Positions 9,737 to 20,744 of a stretch of DNA of 64,000 nucleotides are shown here, in pieces. Made by a program: the position numbers and the translations under genes. The stretch's first letter is position 1, and each line of letters begins with the position of its first letter. The notes under the pieces are model-generated. The model saw only the letters and a program-made list of their open reading frames with translations, was not told the origin of the DNA and searched no databases. This DNA comes from Aureobasidium sp. EXF-3400 (Eukaryota > Ascomycota > Dothideomycetes > Dothideales > Saccotheciaceae), in NCBI GenBank assembly GCA_024195585.1, contig SWBL01000117.1, positions 1 through 64,000 of the forward strand, in the 5' to 3' direction.

Positions 9737-10298
9737 GTTTGCGGTGCCTTTCGTCACAAGATGCAAGATTGCTTATGGTGACTGTGGTGTTCGTCAAAAG
9801 GATGTCGTCGATTGTGTCGCTGACTTTGGGATCGTGTCTAGCCAGGTCAGGAGTGGGTGCCCGACCCACGACGCAGAAGCTGCCCGACTCGCGTTACAGG
9901 AGGTGCCTGTCTTACGATGTGGAAGGTGCCCGTCGCGCGAATTGGAAAGCGTCCGCCTTGCGATGCAGGAGGTGCCCGTCTTGCGATGTACAAGGTGCCC
10001 GTTTCGTGATGCAGAAGGTGCTGTCACGTAAGTGATGACATGCAAAAGACTTTCGTGGATTCGTGCTTGGGGAGAAGAGATGGTACCAGGTCAACAAGAT
10101 TTAGAGTTGCTGTATGGCCGATTGTAGTTGACTGGATTGTAAGCCTCTGTGCTTTCGGGGCTCGCGTGGCATGCGCGTGGTTGACTGATGTCCAGTAGAA
10201 ACTCACTCAAACAAAGTAGCCCCGTCACGTTTTCGCTTACTGACCCACGGAAACCAACGGAAAAGTCGAGCGAAGCCATATCATGACGATGTCGCCAT
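9737..10298. other. Intergenic region containing a minisatellite
   Basis: Upstream flank of the F-box remnant and downstream flank of the Vms1 homologue. Apart from the 23-bp tandem array (9856-10024) no feature is seen. Open frames of 80-155 codons here only follow the array and are not credible genes. Confidence 0.6.
9856..10024. repeat. 23-bp tandem minisatellite, seven units plus a partial
   Basis: Units begin at 9856, 9879, 9902, 9925, 9948, 9971 and 9994, with a partial eighth at 10017, an exact 23-base spacing throughout. The core is GGTGCCCGTCTTGCGATG followed by CAGAA, with point changes between units and no indels. The period is not a multiple of three, so the array is not selected as protein. 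Confidence 0.9.
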
Positions 10299-12367
10299 CT
10301 ATCTACCTCCACTCATAGCCTTGAAGCGTGCCTCTGCAGCCCTGGCTCTTCTTTCTCGTTCGAGCTTCATACGCATCTCGGGGGTCATGCCTCTGGCCTC
10401 TTCTTCTCTCTTTTCTTGTGCCGTCTTCTCGGGCAGCATCTGCGCCAATGTCTTGCCCTTGCCATATTTCTTCTCTTTGCCCTGCTCTTCTCTGATCTTA
10501 TCTTCGTTTCGCAGTCGTTCAGTTTCAGTCTTTCGTCGCTGTTGTTCTGCTGCATCTTCCGCTGCTTTCTCGTCCTTTTCACGTTGTACACGGGCGTCGT
10601 ATTCGGCTCTCGAAAGTGCGGCTGGTATACCTGCTGAGTCCCAGTCACATGCACTCTCTCCCAATTCTGAGCGAGCCAAGCGGAAAGAGTCTCTGGTTGC
10701 ACGATCGCCTGCAATCTCGAAAGCTGTCTTTCCTTCCACAGACTTGACGGTAGGGTCGGCCTTTGCTTTCAGTAGCAACGACGATATCAGAGCAGGAGCA
10801 TTTAGCGATGCGGCCAGATGCAAAGGCGTAGGGGCATGATGGTTCTGCTGATTATCTGAGGGGAAGAAGGTGAAGTTTGGCGAAAGGTTGTTGGAGGTAA
10901 TGTATGACAGCAGTGCGGGAGCTTTTGAACGACGAATGAGAGCTTGTAGCTGAGTGGTATGAAGCATGGCCTCTTCGTCCTCTTTGCTGGGCTTCACGGG
11001 TTTTTGCGTAGCAGGTTTAGCGGCAGCCTTTGCTTCAGCAGCTTGACGAGCAGCTTCCTCCTCTTGGGCTTTTCTTGCAATGGCGGCTTCGTCAATGGTA
11101 GAGACCTTTACCCTGGTGAGCTCAACAAAGGAGCGCATCAGCTCGGCTTGAGTCGCACGACGAGTGGCGAAGGGGAAACCTCTGATTCTCTGGTCTCTAG
11201 AAGTCAAGACCTGGTTTTCATAAGGACCGAACAGGGTGCGACGGTTAGTGGTGCCAGTAGCACGAACGAAGATAAGTTCGCTGCTGTCAATCCAGACCTT
11301 CCAGTCCTGCAGCAGTTGGCGGACTTCTGCGATCAGAGCGGCCTCATTGTAACGGCGAATACCAGCACCAGCAGAGTGAGCAGCACCCTTTGCGCTATCG
11401 TTGGCAGACTGAGAACCACCCTGCTTGCGACGGGTTGTGTAGCGATGGAAAGTCTTGTGTGCGAGAACAGTGGCAGCGCGATCCTCGACACCAGCCTTCT
11501 TCGTCATCTTAGGCGTCAGAGACACGACCATGGCAGCAAAGTGACCACCTCCAATCATGCAAAGGAAGTAATGAGGGCCTGTAGCGGACGTGTCTGGTTG
11601 GAGAGAGCGAGGCAGAGGGACGCCTCCTGAGTCTGCAGTCGGAGCCGAGGTAGGTTGAGTTGGTGAAGGCTTGGAGGCGAGTTGCTTGTCCTTGATGGTC
11701 TGTATGATGGTGGCTGCATCTCCAACCTGTACGGCAGGAGGTAGAAGGGTTCTGTAGACACCGAGAGCGACATTCGAAGGTAGCTTGGATGATGAGAACC
11801 ATAACAGCGGTGGCTTGCCTGCGCCAACCTTGGTTTTTGTTGTTGTAAAGTCGTCAAAGTCTGGATCTGCAATGTTTGCCTGCTTCTTGAGCAAGGCACT
11901 CAAGGTTGTGTCTTTCTTGCCATCGTCATCGCTGCTGGCCGAGTCGTCGCTGTCGCTGCCTGAGATGCTCTCGTCCAGATCTCCCACCAGCTTTTCAAAG
12001 TCGTTCTCTCCTACAGGCTTCAAGCCACGCATCTTTTGCTTCATGTTGTAGCCGTGCAGGTCACTGCGCACATGGCTCCTCTGCTCTTGCACACTTGGGA
12101 ACGACAGCCCACACAGTCCACACGACGTTGCTGATGACGGTCCTCCATCTTCCGTCTCGCTTCTCTTGCTGTTGCTAGCGGCTAGTAATTCGGCTTCATC
12201 GGGTACGGCAATGGCAGCATTGTTTTGGGGCTTGAGTTCGAGCGTGGAAACAAGTTCTTGTGGGAGGTCAAACACTGTGCTGATGTCAGTATACGGCGCA
12301 GGGGATCATGAATGCGCTACTTGCCATATAGCGGACGCTGCAGTAGGGGATCGGTAGTCTGCGACAT
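10299..12367 (-). CDS. Vms1/ANKZF1-type peptidyl-tRNA endonuclease
   Basis: Exon 1 (12321-12367) joins exon 2 (10299-12279) across a 41-base intron with CTGAC branch; 675 residues. Order of parts: C2H2-type zinc finger (C69, C72, H85, H91, in CGLCGLSF..H..DLH); acidic Ser/Asp linker; VLRF1 domain at about 245-400 with GGGHFAAMVVSL, the catalytic-loop sequence GGSQSAND and a C-terminal FVRATGT strand; an Ala/Lys coiled coil; an ankyrin pair (TPLHLAASLNAP near 490); and a basic C-terminal helix with RRARAAEARF, matching the VIM motif that binds Cdc48/p97. Vms1 releases stalled nascent chains from 60S subunits and links to Cdc48 and mitochondria. All key parts are present. Without the small first exon the frame lacks an ATG, which supports the intron. 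Confidence 0.9.
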
Positions 12368-12733
12368 GTTGCGACAGAATTTGTCTATGTTACGACAAAG
12401 AGGAACATTGAATGATGCTGTCTTTGAAAGTCGTTTTGGCTTACGCGACGTCATCGCTTGATCTACCACTTCGCTGCTTGTGTCACCCTGTATTTCAATT
12501 TCCCATTTCACTACCATTCGAATATTAGCTCCTGAGCCATCTGAACTGTCTGTCTGTAGACTTCGGACAAAAAAGTGACAGGCTGATATGTCTATCATCT
12601 CAGTGTTGCAACAAATCACCAATTCAGTGGTCACAACGCTGAAGCCCGCCAACACAATACCACAACTGCGTTTCCATTCCACACTTCATAGGTCATCCGG
12701 GATCAGACCGTTCTTAACGCGGCTCACTCGACC
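12368..12733. other. Intergenic region
   Basis: Short spacer between two minus-strand genes, so it should hold the Vms1 promoter and the terminator of the next gene. No further structure is seen. Confidence 0.5.
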
Positions 12734-14462
12734 TCACCATAACTCAATATTCAATACCAGCCTTGGAACACCTGTGAAATTGGCAGGCATGGTGTAGCTG
12801 ATGTTCCAATACTCAAAGTCGTTGATCACAGTGTCTTGACCACCATATGCGCCTGCGAAGGTGACTGCATACGATGCATTTGCATTGGTAGAGACACTGA
12901 CATTTGCACCCTGGATATCACTCCAGCTAGCAACGTTTCGCTTGTTGGCAAGAGTCGAGACAAGAAGGCTGAATATCGAAGAGCTGTTACCATAAGGGTA
13001 GGACAGTTCGAGACGATTGGGAGAGACAACGGCTGTGGTTGCGTTTTCGCTGGCGTGGAGCTATACATATCGTTAGTCGGGATGTCCTAAGAGGAAGAGA
13101 GAGACCTGTACCGTGATGAACCCTACACCAGCACCAGTGTTCCACTGAATCACAGCAGGATTGAAAGTGCTCGGATTGATAGCCGGTCCGCCAATGACGT
13201 TCTCGTCGAATGTCTCTGCACCAATGCTGATGTTTGGGGCCAACCAACTAGTGATGTTTCTCGGATATGTATCAAAAGGTGGAGAGTATGTGGAGGAAAT
13301 GAAGATATGTTCACCACGGAAATCTTTCAAAGCATCCAGAACATCCTCGGGAACCATTGATGACTGGAATTCGCCCAAGATGGCAAAAAGAGGTCCGTAA
13401 GCAAAGTCGGCGCTGTGTGACATGACTTGAGGACGAGAAATAAGGGATGACTTGTCTTTGCCCATGATGATCCAGAACCACAGAGCCATGAGACTGAAGT
13501 ATCTGTTCATGTCGAAGCCATAACTTCTATCCCACGGCCCTGCCATGTTCTTGAGTTCAGGATGCCACAACTGGCCGACAGCATCCCATGTAGCCTTTAT
13601 CATGCGTTCACCGTTTCTGGTCATGATGGAGTCGGCAGGAAGATACTTGGCCCACAACGTCAATCCGAAGAGCGACACGCCTGTATATGTGCCACTGTTG
13701 AACTCGGATAGAGTATCAGCCCGGTTGAAGAGGTCAACAATCTCCTGAGCATACTGTTCGCCAGCCATAGTGAAATTTGAGTCATCCAGACGACGTCCAG
13801 TCCAGCCTGATACGAAAGCTCGCATAATCGAGGGATTGCTGTAAGCTGGATACAGGTTGTCATCGTCGACACCCCCGACACGATATGAATCGCCAATGGT
13901 AGAATTGTGCAGAGATTCAAGCAAGAGATTGGTGACATTCTTACTGAGGAGATGAGAGAATTCCTCTAGACCGATGATGAATGTGGTCCCAATGAAGCCG
14001 CGCCAGTTGGGATCCCACGAGTTATAGATTTTTGCTGGATATGCTGCGGTGCCCACATAAGGTTCCTCCAGCTCTTGCTGGTAATCTCCAAACCTGGCGT
14101 ATTCAGTAGTTGGTCTCAACTGTACGAACATGAGATTAGACATACCATTGTTCTGCAGGATCTTTGTACTGGCCATGAACGATGTTGGTCAGAATCTTCT
14201 CGGCATTGTTGACATCGTCTCCTTGATTCCTTGCCAACAAGCCAACAGCATACCAGGCTGAGCTACGTGTGTCGTGTCGAAGGGCAGCTGCAGCATCCAG
14301 GCTGTAGAGGTAACCAGCAGTAGTGTCATAGTATCCATCCATCCAGCTCATTGACTGATTGAGCACTTCCTGGGCATTGGTTGATAGCGAGTTTACATAC
14401 GAGCATGATACCCGATTGAGGCATAGTGCCAACGCTGCGAGAACCCGACCACGAGATAGCAT
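12734..14462 (-). CDS. Secreted N-glycosylated protein, conserved-looking but unidentified
   Basis: Exons 14146-14462, about 13106-14093 and 12734-13060 give about 543 residues. Intron 1 (14094-14145) is clear. Intron 2 starts at GTCTCT (13105, joining as GFITVQLHASEN) or at GTACAG (13111); both keep frame. Residues 1-20 (LAALALCLNRVSC core) form a signal peptide. The body is helical and aromatic (SWMDGYYDT, SSAWYAVGLL, GPWDRSYGFDMNRYFSLMAL), the repeated-helix style of six-hairpin (alpha/alpha) glycosidases, but no catalytic motif is certain. The C-terminal exon looks beta-rich. At least seven N-glycosylation sequons are present. Function is not assigned; an extracellular or wall-located role is inferred from the signal peptide and sequons. 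It is divergent from an amino acid/choline-type permease. Confidence 0.75.
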
Positions 14463-15029
14463 TGATGATACTTGACACTATTTGACAATGGCATGCTGTT
14501 GGATACCATCATGTTCTTGTATCCTGTGTTGTTCCAATGGTTGGCACGAGCCACAGCCATGATCGCCGTGGCTACTGCGTATCATTATGCCGGCCAAGCT
14601 GTGATACGACGCGATGATAGGCCAATCTGGTATTGTCGGGTTGAATGCAACCGAGAAGCGAAGGTGGTTGGAGTTCCATCAGCCCTGCGAGTTCTTGGGC
14701 AGGTGGGGTCGGACAACGCATCGGCTACGACCGTGTCCTTTTTTGCCGCGACGAAGGATGCAACTTCATTCCCTTTCGCAGGCTTATCTGGTCATGATAG
14801 ACCTGCTAAACCGGGAGCGATGCAAGATAGTATGGTAGCAGATCTGCAGAGGGTGTCGCATCGCGCTAGCGGCCACTGATTCGCCTGAGTCGCCTCGCTA
14901 TCGTTGCCCGGCTGGCCGCTTCATCACTGGCTATCGCAGTATTTTGCCGCCAGAGTAGACTGAACAGATAAGTTGTTACAGCCTCCAATTATCCATGCTC
15001 CCTCTACCCAATTTTTCGCGTTCCAGAGT
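14463..15029. promoter_or_regulatory. Divergent promoter with GATA and CCAAT motifs
   Basis: The 567 bases separate the minus-strand secreted protein from the plus-strand permease. AGATAAG at 14966-14972, about 60 bases before the permease ATG, fits the HGATAR site of AreA-type nitrogen regulators. TGATAG lies at 14615-14620 and CCAAT at 14622-14626. Nitrogen control of the permease is a reasonable inference, not shown. Confidence 0.35.
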
Positions 15030-16683
15030 ATGGCTGAGAAAAAGAACGATTCGAGCATTATTGCTCTGGACGTACACAGCGAAGCCAAGGGTGAGGTATA
15101 CAATGCCGACGACCTGAGGCTCCAACAAATGGGTTCGTTATATCTGTTTGCGAGGTTAATATGCAGCTGACATGGTCTGCGAAGGGCACACTCAAGAGCT
15201 TACACGGCATTTCAGTATGCTGAGTCTGATCGGCCTAGCTTCGACATGTACCATATCTTGGACAGGACTCGGACTGGGCCTAGCAACTGAAATCGGAGCT
15301 GGAGGACCTGGAGCAGTCGTTTACGGCTTCATCCTCATCACCGTACTGCAGTCTTTCTTGGGCGCCTCACTGGCCGAGTTCGTATCTTCCTACCCGACGA
15401 GCGGCGGGATGTATCATTGGATCGCTGCAGTGTCTCCGGAGAGATATAGAGGCTTCCTCAGCTTTAACACCGGGTTCTTCACCATCATGGGATGGGTGTT
15501 AACAACTGCCTCAACGAACCTGATATATGCGCAAAACTTCATGGCACTTGTTGCTCTCTACCATCCAACCATGACAATCAAAACCTGGCAGACCTTCCTG
15601 GTATACCAAGTCTTGAACCTTGTTACCGCCGCAATCGTGATCTGGGGCAACCGAATCATTCCTGCACTCAACAAGTTCTCACTGTTCTATCTCCAGATAG
15701 GCTGGTTCGTTGTTATGGTTACAGTGGTAGCTTGCGCTCCATCGCACCAGGACTCGGAGTTTGTGTTCCGTACATGGATCAATGAGACTGGATGGGAGAA
15801 TCAGGTCATTTGCTTCATCACCGGTCTTGTCAATCCGCTTTACAGCTTGGGTGGTCTTGATGGAGTCACTCACTTGACAGAAGAGATGCCGAATCCATCT
15901 AGGAATGCGCCGCTCGCCATCGCAATTACTCTTGTTATTGCCTTTGTCACTGGTATAACTTATCTGATTGCTCTGATGTTCTCCGTTCAAGATTATGCTG
16001 CATTGTGGAGTACAAATACTGGTTTGCCTCTTGCAGAACTCTTTCGACAAGTCACAAGGAACGCTGGTGGAGCTTTTGGCTTGACCTTTATCCTCTTCAT
16101 CGCATTGGGACCATGTGTCATATCATCGCAACTTTCGACAGGAAGGATGTTCTGGGCTTTCTCACGTGACGGCGCAATACCTTTCTCGAGCACTTGGTCG
16201 AAAGTCAATCATCGATTGCAGATGCCCATGAATGCACAATTAGCAGTGACAGCCATCGTTGCAGCACTTGGTTGCCTATATTTGGGTTCTAGTACGGCGT
16301 TCAACTCTTTGCTTGGATCAGCTGTCACGATAAACAACTGCGCATACATGGTGCCTATATTAACCAATCTACTAACTGGTAGAAGGAACATGTATAAGGG
16401 TGTGTTTCACATGCATGGAGCGAAAGGCTTCTTTGTTAACACTATCACCGTATGCTGGTTGGCTTTTGCGATCGTCTTCTTCTCATTCCCTTACTACAAG
16501 CCTGTCACTGGTGAGTCTTTTACACATCTGCGGACAGACCAGGTATGCTAACAGTGTATTGTAGCTGCGAACATGAACTATACATGTCTGGTCGTTGGAG
16601 GACTTACGCTATTCCAACTAGCTTGGTACGCCAAAGTCAGAAATCGTTACAACGAGCGAATTCAGAGAGCGAAGGAAGAATGA
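15030..16683 (+). CDS. Amino acid/GABA/choline-type permease (APC superfamily)
   Basis: Exons 15030-15132, 15185-16510 and 16565-16683 give 515 residues. Intron 1 (52 bases) joins as QQM/G/HTQELTRHFS, the usual GxxQEL.R.FS entry to the first membrane helix in this family. Around 12 hydrophobic segments follow, with EIGAGGPGAVVYGF, the conserved SSYPTSGGMYHW near residue 105, and GLDGVTHLTEEMPNPSRNAP near 265 (consensus DA..H..EE...P...P). This is the eukaryotic GABA/choline permease group (Uga4, Hnm1, GabA-like) of the plasma membrane. The exact substrate is not readable. The last exon adds a final helix and a short basic tail ending RAKEE. Confidence 0.9.
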
Positions 16684-17458
16684 TTTTTGCGAAGAGACCG
16701 AATGCTTTTAATCCATAAGACCAAAACAATCGAGTCATCAGGTCAAAGGTCGGGTTGGGCGAGTGCGGGGCCGAGCTGAACTCTGTTCATGTGTGGACAA
16801 GGTTTTTGTCTAACCACATAGAGTTATTGCCTATAACCAATTTCTGGAAGGTCTTCCACCCTTGTTTACTCCGCCAGCTCTCTACTGCAAGTTCCAGACT
16901 GATGCTCATCACAGCTGAAGACTTGTATCTACTGGACGAACCACACTGCTCGATCTCTGAATACGAGGTGGAATGCTATGGCTTAACCTACTCGTGTTGC
17001 ATGTACATTGTATACATTTTTCCGAGGTCTGGCCTCTTGGCTCGCTGTCGCCGAACTGTTCAGCTCCAAAGACGTGGCTGAAGACGGCGAGAGTCTCACA
17101 CCAGCCGGATCACATATTTTACAGGAACAGGCAAGTCAGAAGGGGTGGCGATGGCCCAAAACAATCAAAGCACGGCGAATCAGGTATTCGCTTATCTCGA
17201 AGGATGATTTCGACCGTACACATGAAAGTCTCGACTGCAAAGGAAGTCGTGACTGCCCAATGTAGCCTCAGCTTAATGGCAGCTCTGTCTGCGTGCTGAT
17301 ATGGCTCTCGGAATCAACAAAGCCATACTGGCAGAGAAAACACAGGTATAAGAAGCGAGACAGCACATCTGAAGAAGCCATCATCATCTTCAACTGCATA
17401 CCTGAACCTCAAACATCTCCAGCTTCAGTCCCGTCCCATTGCTAATATCCTCCTCAAG
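16684..17458. other. Intergenic region
   Basis: About 775 bases. An open frame at 17008-17265 (no ATG, entered at TTG) reads plausibly but matches nothing I recognise and has no partner exon. Otherwise this is promoter for the following secreted protein. Confidence 0.5.
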
Positions 17459-18054
17459 ATGCATTTCTCTTTATGGACACCACTTGTGGTCTCCCTTCTT
17501 ACGATATCTACCACCGCCATTCCTCTTCTTGAAGTCCGTAAGAATGGCGGTGGTGGAGGTGGCGGCACCACTACCACAAGAGGCGGTCCTGCATCAGCAA
17601 AAGTCACATTATACAATCAATACACCTGTGTCGCACCAAACACTGTAAGCCATCTACGACAAACTTCATTCCTCAAACAAGAATACTGACAATCTTCAAG
17701 CCTCCACCTACAGACGGCAGCGCAGGTACAACCGTCTCTTTCAGCGTCACAGAAGCGCAATGCACAATTCCAACCACAGGACTGCAGTTCGGTGGAGCAT
17801 TGACAGCAAGTTTGACTGCAACGCCCAAGACAGGCACTGTCGGATGTAAGTCTGCCTATTCACTACCATCGAAGGGTATCTCCTGACAAGTGATAGGTTA
17901 TGTTGTTGGTCATAGTCAACAAGGTTGTGGTATTGTACTTTCAAACCAGATGCACGGATGGCCAGTGGGAGGAATCAATGTTGGGGATTCGCTTGGCTGC
18001 GGTAACCCACCATCTGGCACTTCGTATCTTGCCTTTGAGATCATTTGCCAATAG
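17459..18054 (+). CDS. Small secreted six-cysteine protein
   Basis: Exons 17459-17644, 17701-17845 and 17897-18054 give 162 residues; both introns (56 and 51 bases) have good acceptors and keep frame. Residues 1-20 are a signal peptide (LWTPLVVSLLTISTTAIP). A Gly-rich linker (seven Gly in a row) and a Thr run follow, then a compact domain with six cysteines (YTC, AQC, VGC, QGC, LGC, IIC). A KR-like site before the Gly run is absent. Such short, cysteine-containing, signal-bearing proteins are candidate effectors or wall-associated proteins. I do not recognise a named family. The beta-like pattern with many Gly and Thr suggests an extracellular sandwich fold, which is inference. Confidence 0.8.
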
Positions 18055-18142
18055 CCATACACGCAATGGAAGTATAGAAGTTGTATCAATTCGTTTTTAC
18101 AGAGTTTGCTTGATCAATTGTTCCTTGCTTGGAAAAAAAGCT

Positions 18143-18872
18143 TTACGAAGCTGCGTCTTGGATCTTCTTGTATGCAGCCCTGACCTCCTCGGTCTCTCCG
18201 TACTTCTTCAACCACTTCGAGACCAGAGGGTAGTCATCGAGACTCAACTGCGCATAAGCGTGCTGTCTAATCCACGGCTCAAAGTGTGCATCCACAGCAG
18301 TATAACCACCAGGCAAGATGCTCTCACCATCAGTCTTCTTCAGCTGACCTTCAAGAACCTGATAGCAGCGGTATGTCTGCGCTGCATAGCGGTTCAGAGC
18401 ATCTTCATTCTTGACCTCATTGTAATGTCTACACAAGGGAATCAGTATATATTCCACATCTAGGAAGGACCTGAGAATCAACATACCTATACCAATTCGT
18501 CTGGCCAGTCATGGGTCCAACAGTCGTAAGCAAAAAATACTCCCACTTCTCAAAATCCACAACATCCTGCTCACTCTTTCCCTGCGGTCCCAATTTATTT
18601 TCCGTATCGTACTTTCTTCTGATATAGTTCATCACAGCTCCAGACTCCCAGGACACAACTCCAGAATTAGGGTCTTCAAGAGCAGGAACACGACCATTTT
18701 CGTTGATGGCTAAGAATTTGGCGCCCTTGAGGCCATTCTCGGGGTTATCGCCAAATTCCCAGAGTTTGATTTCGTAGGGGAGTTTGAGCTTTTCGAGGGC
18801 GATGGCGATCTTGATGGGGTTGGGGCCGGTGGTGTGGGCGTGCAGGGTTAGGGGCTTGATGTTTGACGACAT
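18143..18872 (-). CDS. Glutathione S-transferase, Ure2-like
   Basis: Exons 18487-18872 and 18143-18428, joined across a 58-base intron as NWYR/HYNEV, encode 223 residues, a normal GST length. The N-terminal thioredoxin-like domain starts LTLHAHTTGPNPIKIAIAL and has the glutathione-binding segment NGRVPALEDPNSGVVSWES (cis-Pro VPAL, then ES). The C-terminal all-helical domain follows with GQTNWYRHYN and YTAVDAHFEPW. This matches the fungal Ure2p-like GST group, mostly cytosolic enzymes conjugating electrophiles or reducing peroxides. The start gives the shortest sensible leader; upstream in-frame codons are poor in protein signal. Confidence 0.92.
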
Positions 18873-19258
18873 GGTTGGTTGTGGTGGTCTTGGAGTTGAT
18901 AGATGGATCTGACAAATGGGAAGTGTAGTTGTATATGAACTGTCGTTGGCATCATTGTTACATGGTGGTGCCAAGTGCGGCTGATTGATGGGGCAATGAT
19001 CGCTTTTGTAACTTCCATTTCATGTTCTCGATTTGTTCTGTTATTATGCAACCTTTCATTATTTCCTGTTTTCAATAGAGATTCGCCCTATAGCTGTGTC
19101 TTAGTCCCTAATTCATATAGATCTCCAATCATAACACATTATCCTAAACGAGGCGGCAGAAACTGTTGCATGGCATGTGATACACTCATCACGCCTGCCC
19201 CGCATGTCCCCTGACGCAACCATTACCATCCCCACATGTTCATCCCGCGTCTTCTCCA
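18873..19258. other. Intergenic region
   Basis: Promoter side of the GST gene and 3' flank of the next minus-strand gene. Nothing else is seen. Confidence 0.5.
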
Positions 19259-19888
19259 TCACATCAAGCCGCCATACGCATCATCCTGTCGTTCCCAAGA
19301 GTTGACCCTCCTGACCCTTTGCGGCATGTTCTGCGGTCTCGAGACTCTGAAGCCGAAGAAACTTGACTCCTTCTTCTGCTTCATTGCCTTTTCTCTTGTT
19401 TCATGCATCTCTTCAACCGACTTGGTGCGTCCAAGTTCAGACAGGAAATCTACTTCGATGGCGACGGTCTCGTGATGTGCTTGTTGTGATTGAAGAGTCT
19501 GTGTTGCCATCTGCTGGAAGTCATCGATGTTGAATCTGTTGCAGAGATATTCGGATTGTAGTGCGATGATGGCGGAGCGGAGCCATGATTCTGAGGGTTG
19601 TGTCTTGTCGGTCTTTGACAAAACTTGTTGAACACGTTCTCCAACATTCTTGACGTTGTTTTCGCCAATGAGAAGTTTGACTAGCAGTTCCTCGCCTTTG
19701 AAGCCATCGCTGTTTCGTCGTTGGCTGTTGTCGGCATCATTGGACACGAACACAGAAGTGTGGGGGTGTTCGTGGAAGAACATTCGTTTTTGCTTCATGG
19801 GCTGAACAGAAATGGCCCAGATAGGTGAGCCTGCTGATGCAGGGTTCGATAACGCGATAGCGTAGATGTGGTTGACGGTCGAATTCAT
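19259..19888 (-). CDS. Hypothetical protein
   Basis: A single exon of 209 residues from ATG at 19886-19888; an in-frame ATG at 19969 would add 27 residues of poor quality. The N-terminus MNSTVNHIYAIALSNPASAG followed by SPIWAISVQPMKQKRMFFHE reads as a beta-rich conserved piece. The C-terminal half is helical and charged and ends with a basic segment containing SRPQNMPQRVRRVNSWE. No transmembrane segment or signal peptide is seen. I do not recognise the family. Codon use and the long stop-free frame support a real gene. Confidence 0.6.
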   Translation of the reverse strand: MNSTVNHIYAIALSNPASAGSPIWAISVQPMKQKRMFFHEHPHTSVFVSNDADNSQRRNSDGFKGEELLVKLLIGENNVKNVGERVQQVLSKTDKTQPSESWLRSAIIALQSEYLCNRFNIDDFQQMATQTLQSQQAHHETVAIEVDFLSELGRTKSVEEMHETREKAMKQKKESSFFGFRVSRPQNMPQRVRRVNSWERQDDAYGGLM

Positions 19889-20744
19889 GTCTCGTGCTTT
19901 CGTTGCTTTCCGACAATGATGAGAAAAAGGCTCTCGAGGACAAAAGGTACCAGTGCGTGTTAAAAGCATTTTCGAAAAGAGGCGACAAGGTACTCGAGTA
20001 TCGACGACGGCTCAATATTACGGAGTGGTGATGAAACAACTGGTTGATCAATCTGTTCTCCTTCATCAGTGGCGCCTGTGGTCAATTTATCCAGAAGCCA
20101 TGGTCGCCATCACCGAGTTATACCGGATTTCGTCCGATGTTACACGACTGACGTTTTGCATGCCTTGATTCAAAATGCACCCATCACTCGGTGGCGCCGC
20201 TTGGCGATAACTCACGATGCTTGTTTCGACAGATTGTCAGTACATTTCTACTTTATGGTGCGTGACTGCAACGGTCGAGGTTGCGTTCTAGTGCTCGAAA
20301 CTCGGGGGTACCACAAAACTCGGGACCGAGCATTGCGCGCTGCATGTTATCGATACTGGTAAAATCCTCCAGCGCGACAGTTCGGTCAGTATGGACAAAA
20401 GGAGACATGCTTTACTGTCTATCCAAATTTCATCGGGACCAAGGTTGGGAAAGGACGTATATATGGCAATCCTGAAAATCTCGCGAACAACAACATTGAC
20501 ACACCGTAGAAGGGCCGCGATCCTTCGTTGCCCTAACCTTCTCTTGTCATTCGTGGAGAACTCATGTTGATGAAGAAGAGCGAGCTATTTACATCATCTT
20601 AAAGTGTCAAATCTCTGGTAGGCACGACGAATTCAGATATAGAACTGTGTTTGGGAGAAGCTACGGAACGCAAATTACCACTAATGTACAAGCTTCTTTT
20701 TCTCCTCTCCTCCTGTCGTCCGAAAGAGTCACATTCCCGAGCTC
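19889..20744. other. Intergenic region
   Basis: About 850 bases between two minus-strand genes. Only short frames without protein character are present. No repeat or RNA gene is visible. Confidence 0.5.

Noticed and set aside
9564..10035. Plus-strand frames of 123-155 codons over the minisatellite
   Set aside because: The repeat period of 23 is not a multiple of three, so the frame has no repeat logic and no motif.
10959..11630. Long open frame (223 codons) on the plus strand inside the Vms1 gene
   Set aside because: It is antisense to a well-supported gene, has no motif, and is explained by codon bias of the coding strand.
12588..12797. Small plus-strand ORF starting MSIISVLQQ
   Set aside because: It overlaps the last exon of the secreted protein gene in antisense and has no homology signal I can see.
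17008..17265. Plus-strand frame of 85 codons that reads well
   Set aside because: It begins at TTG, has no partner exon and no recognised motif; left as intergenic.
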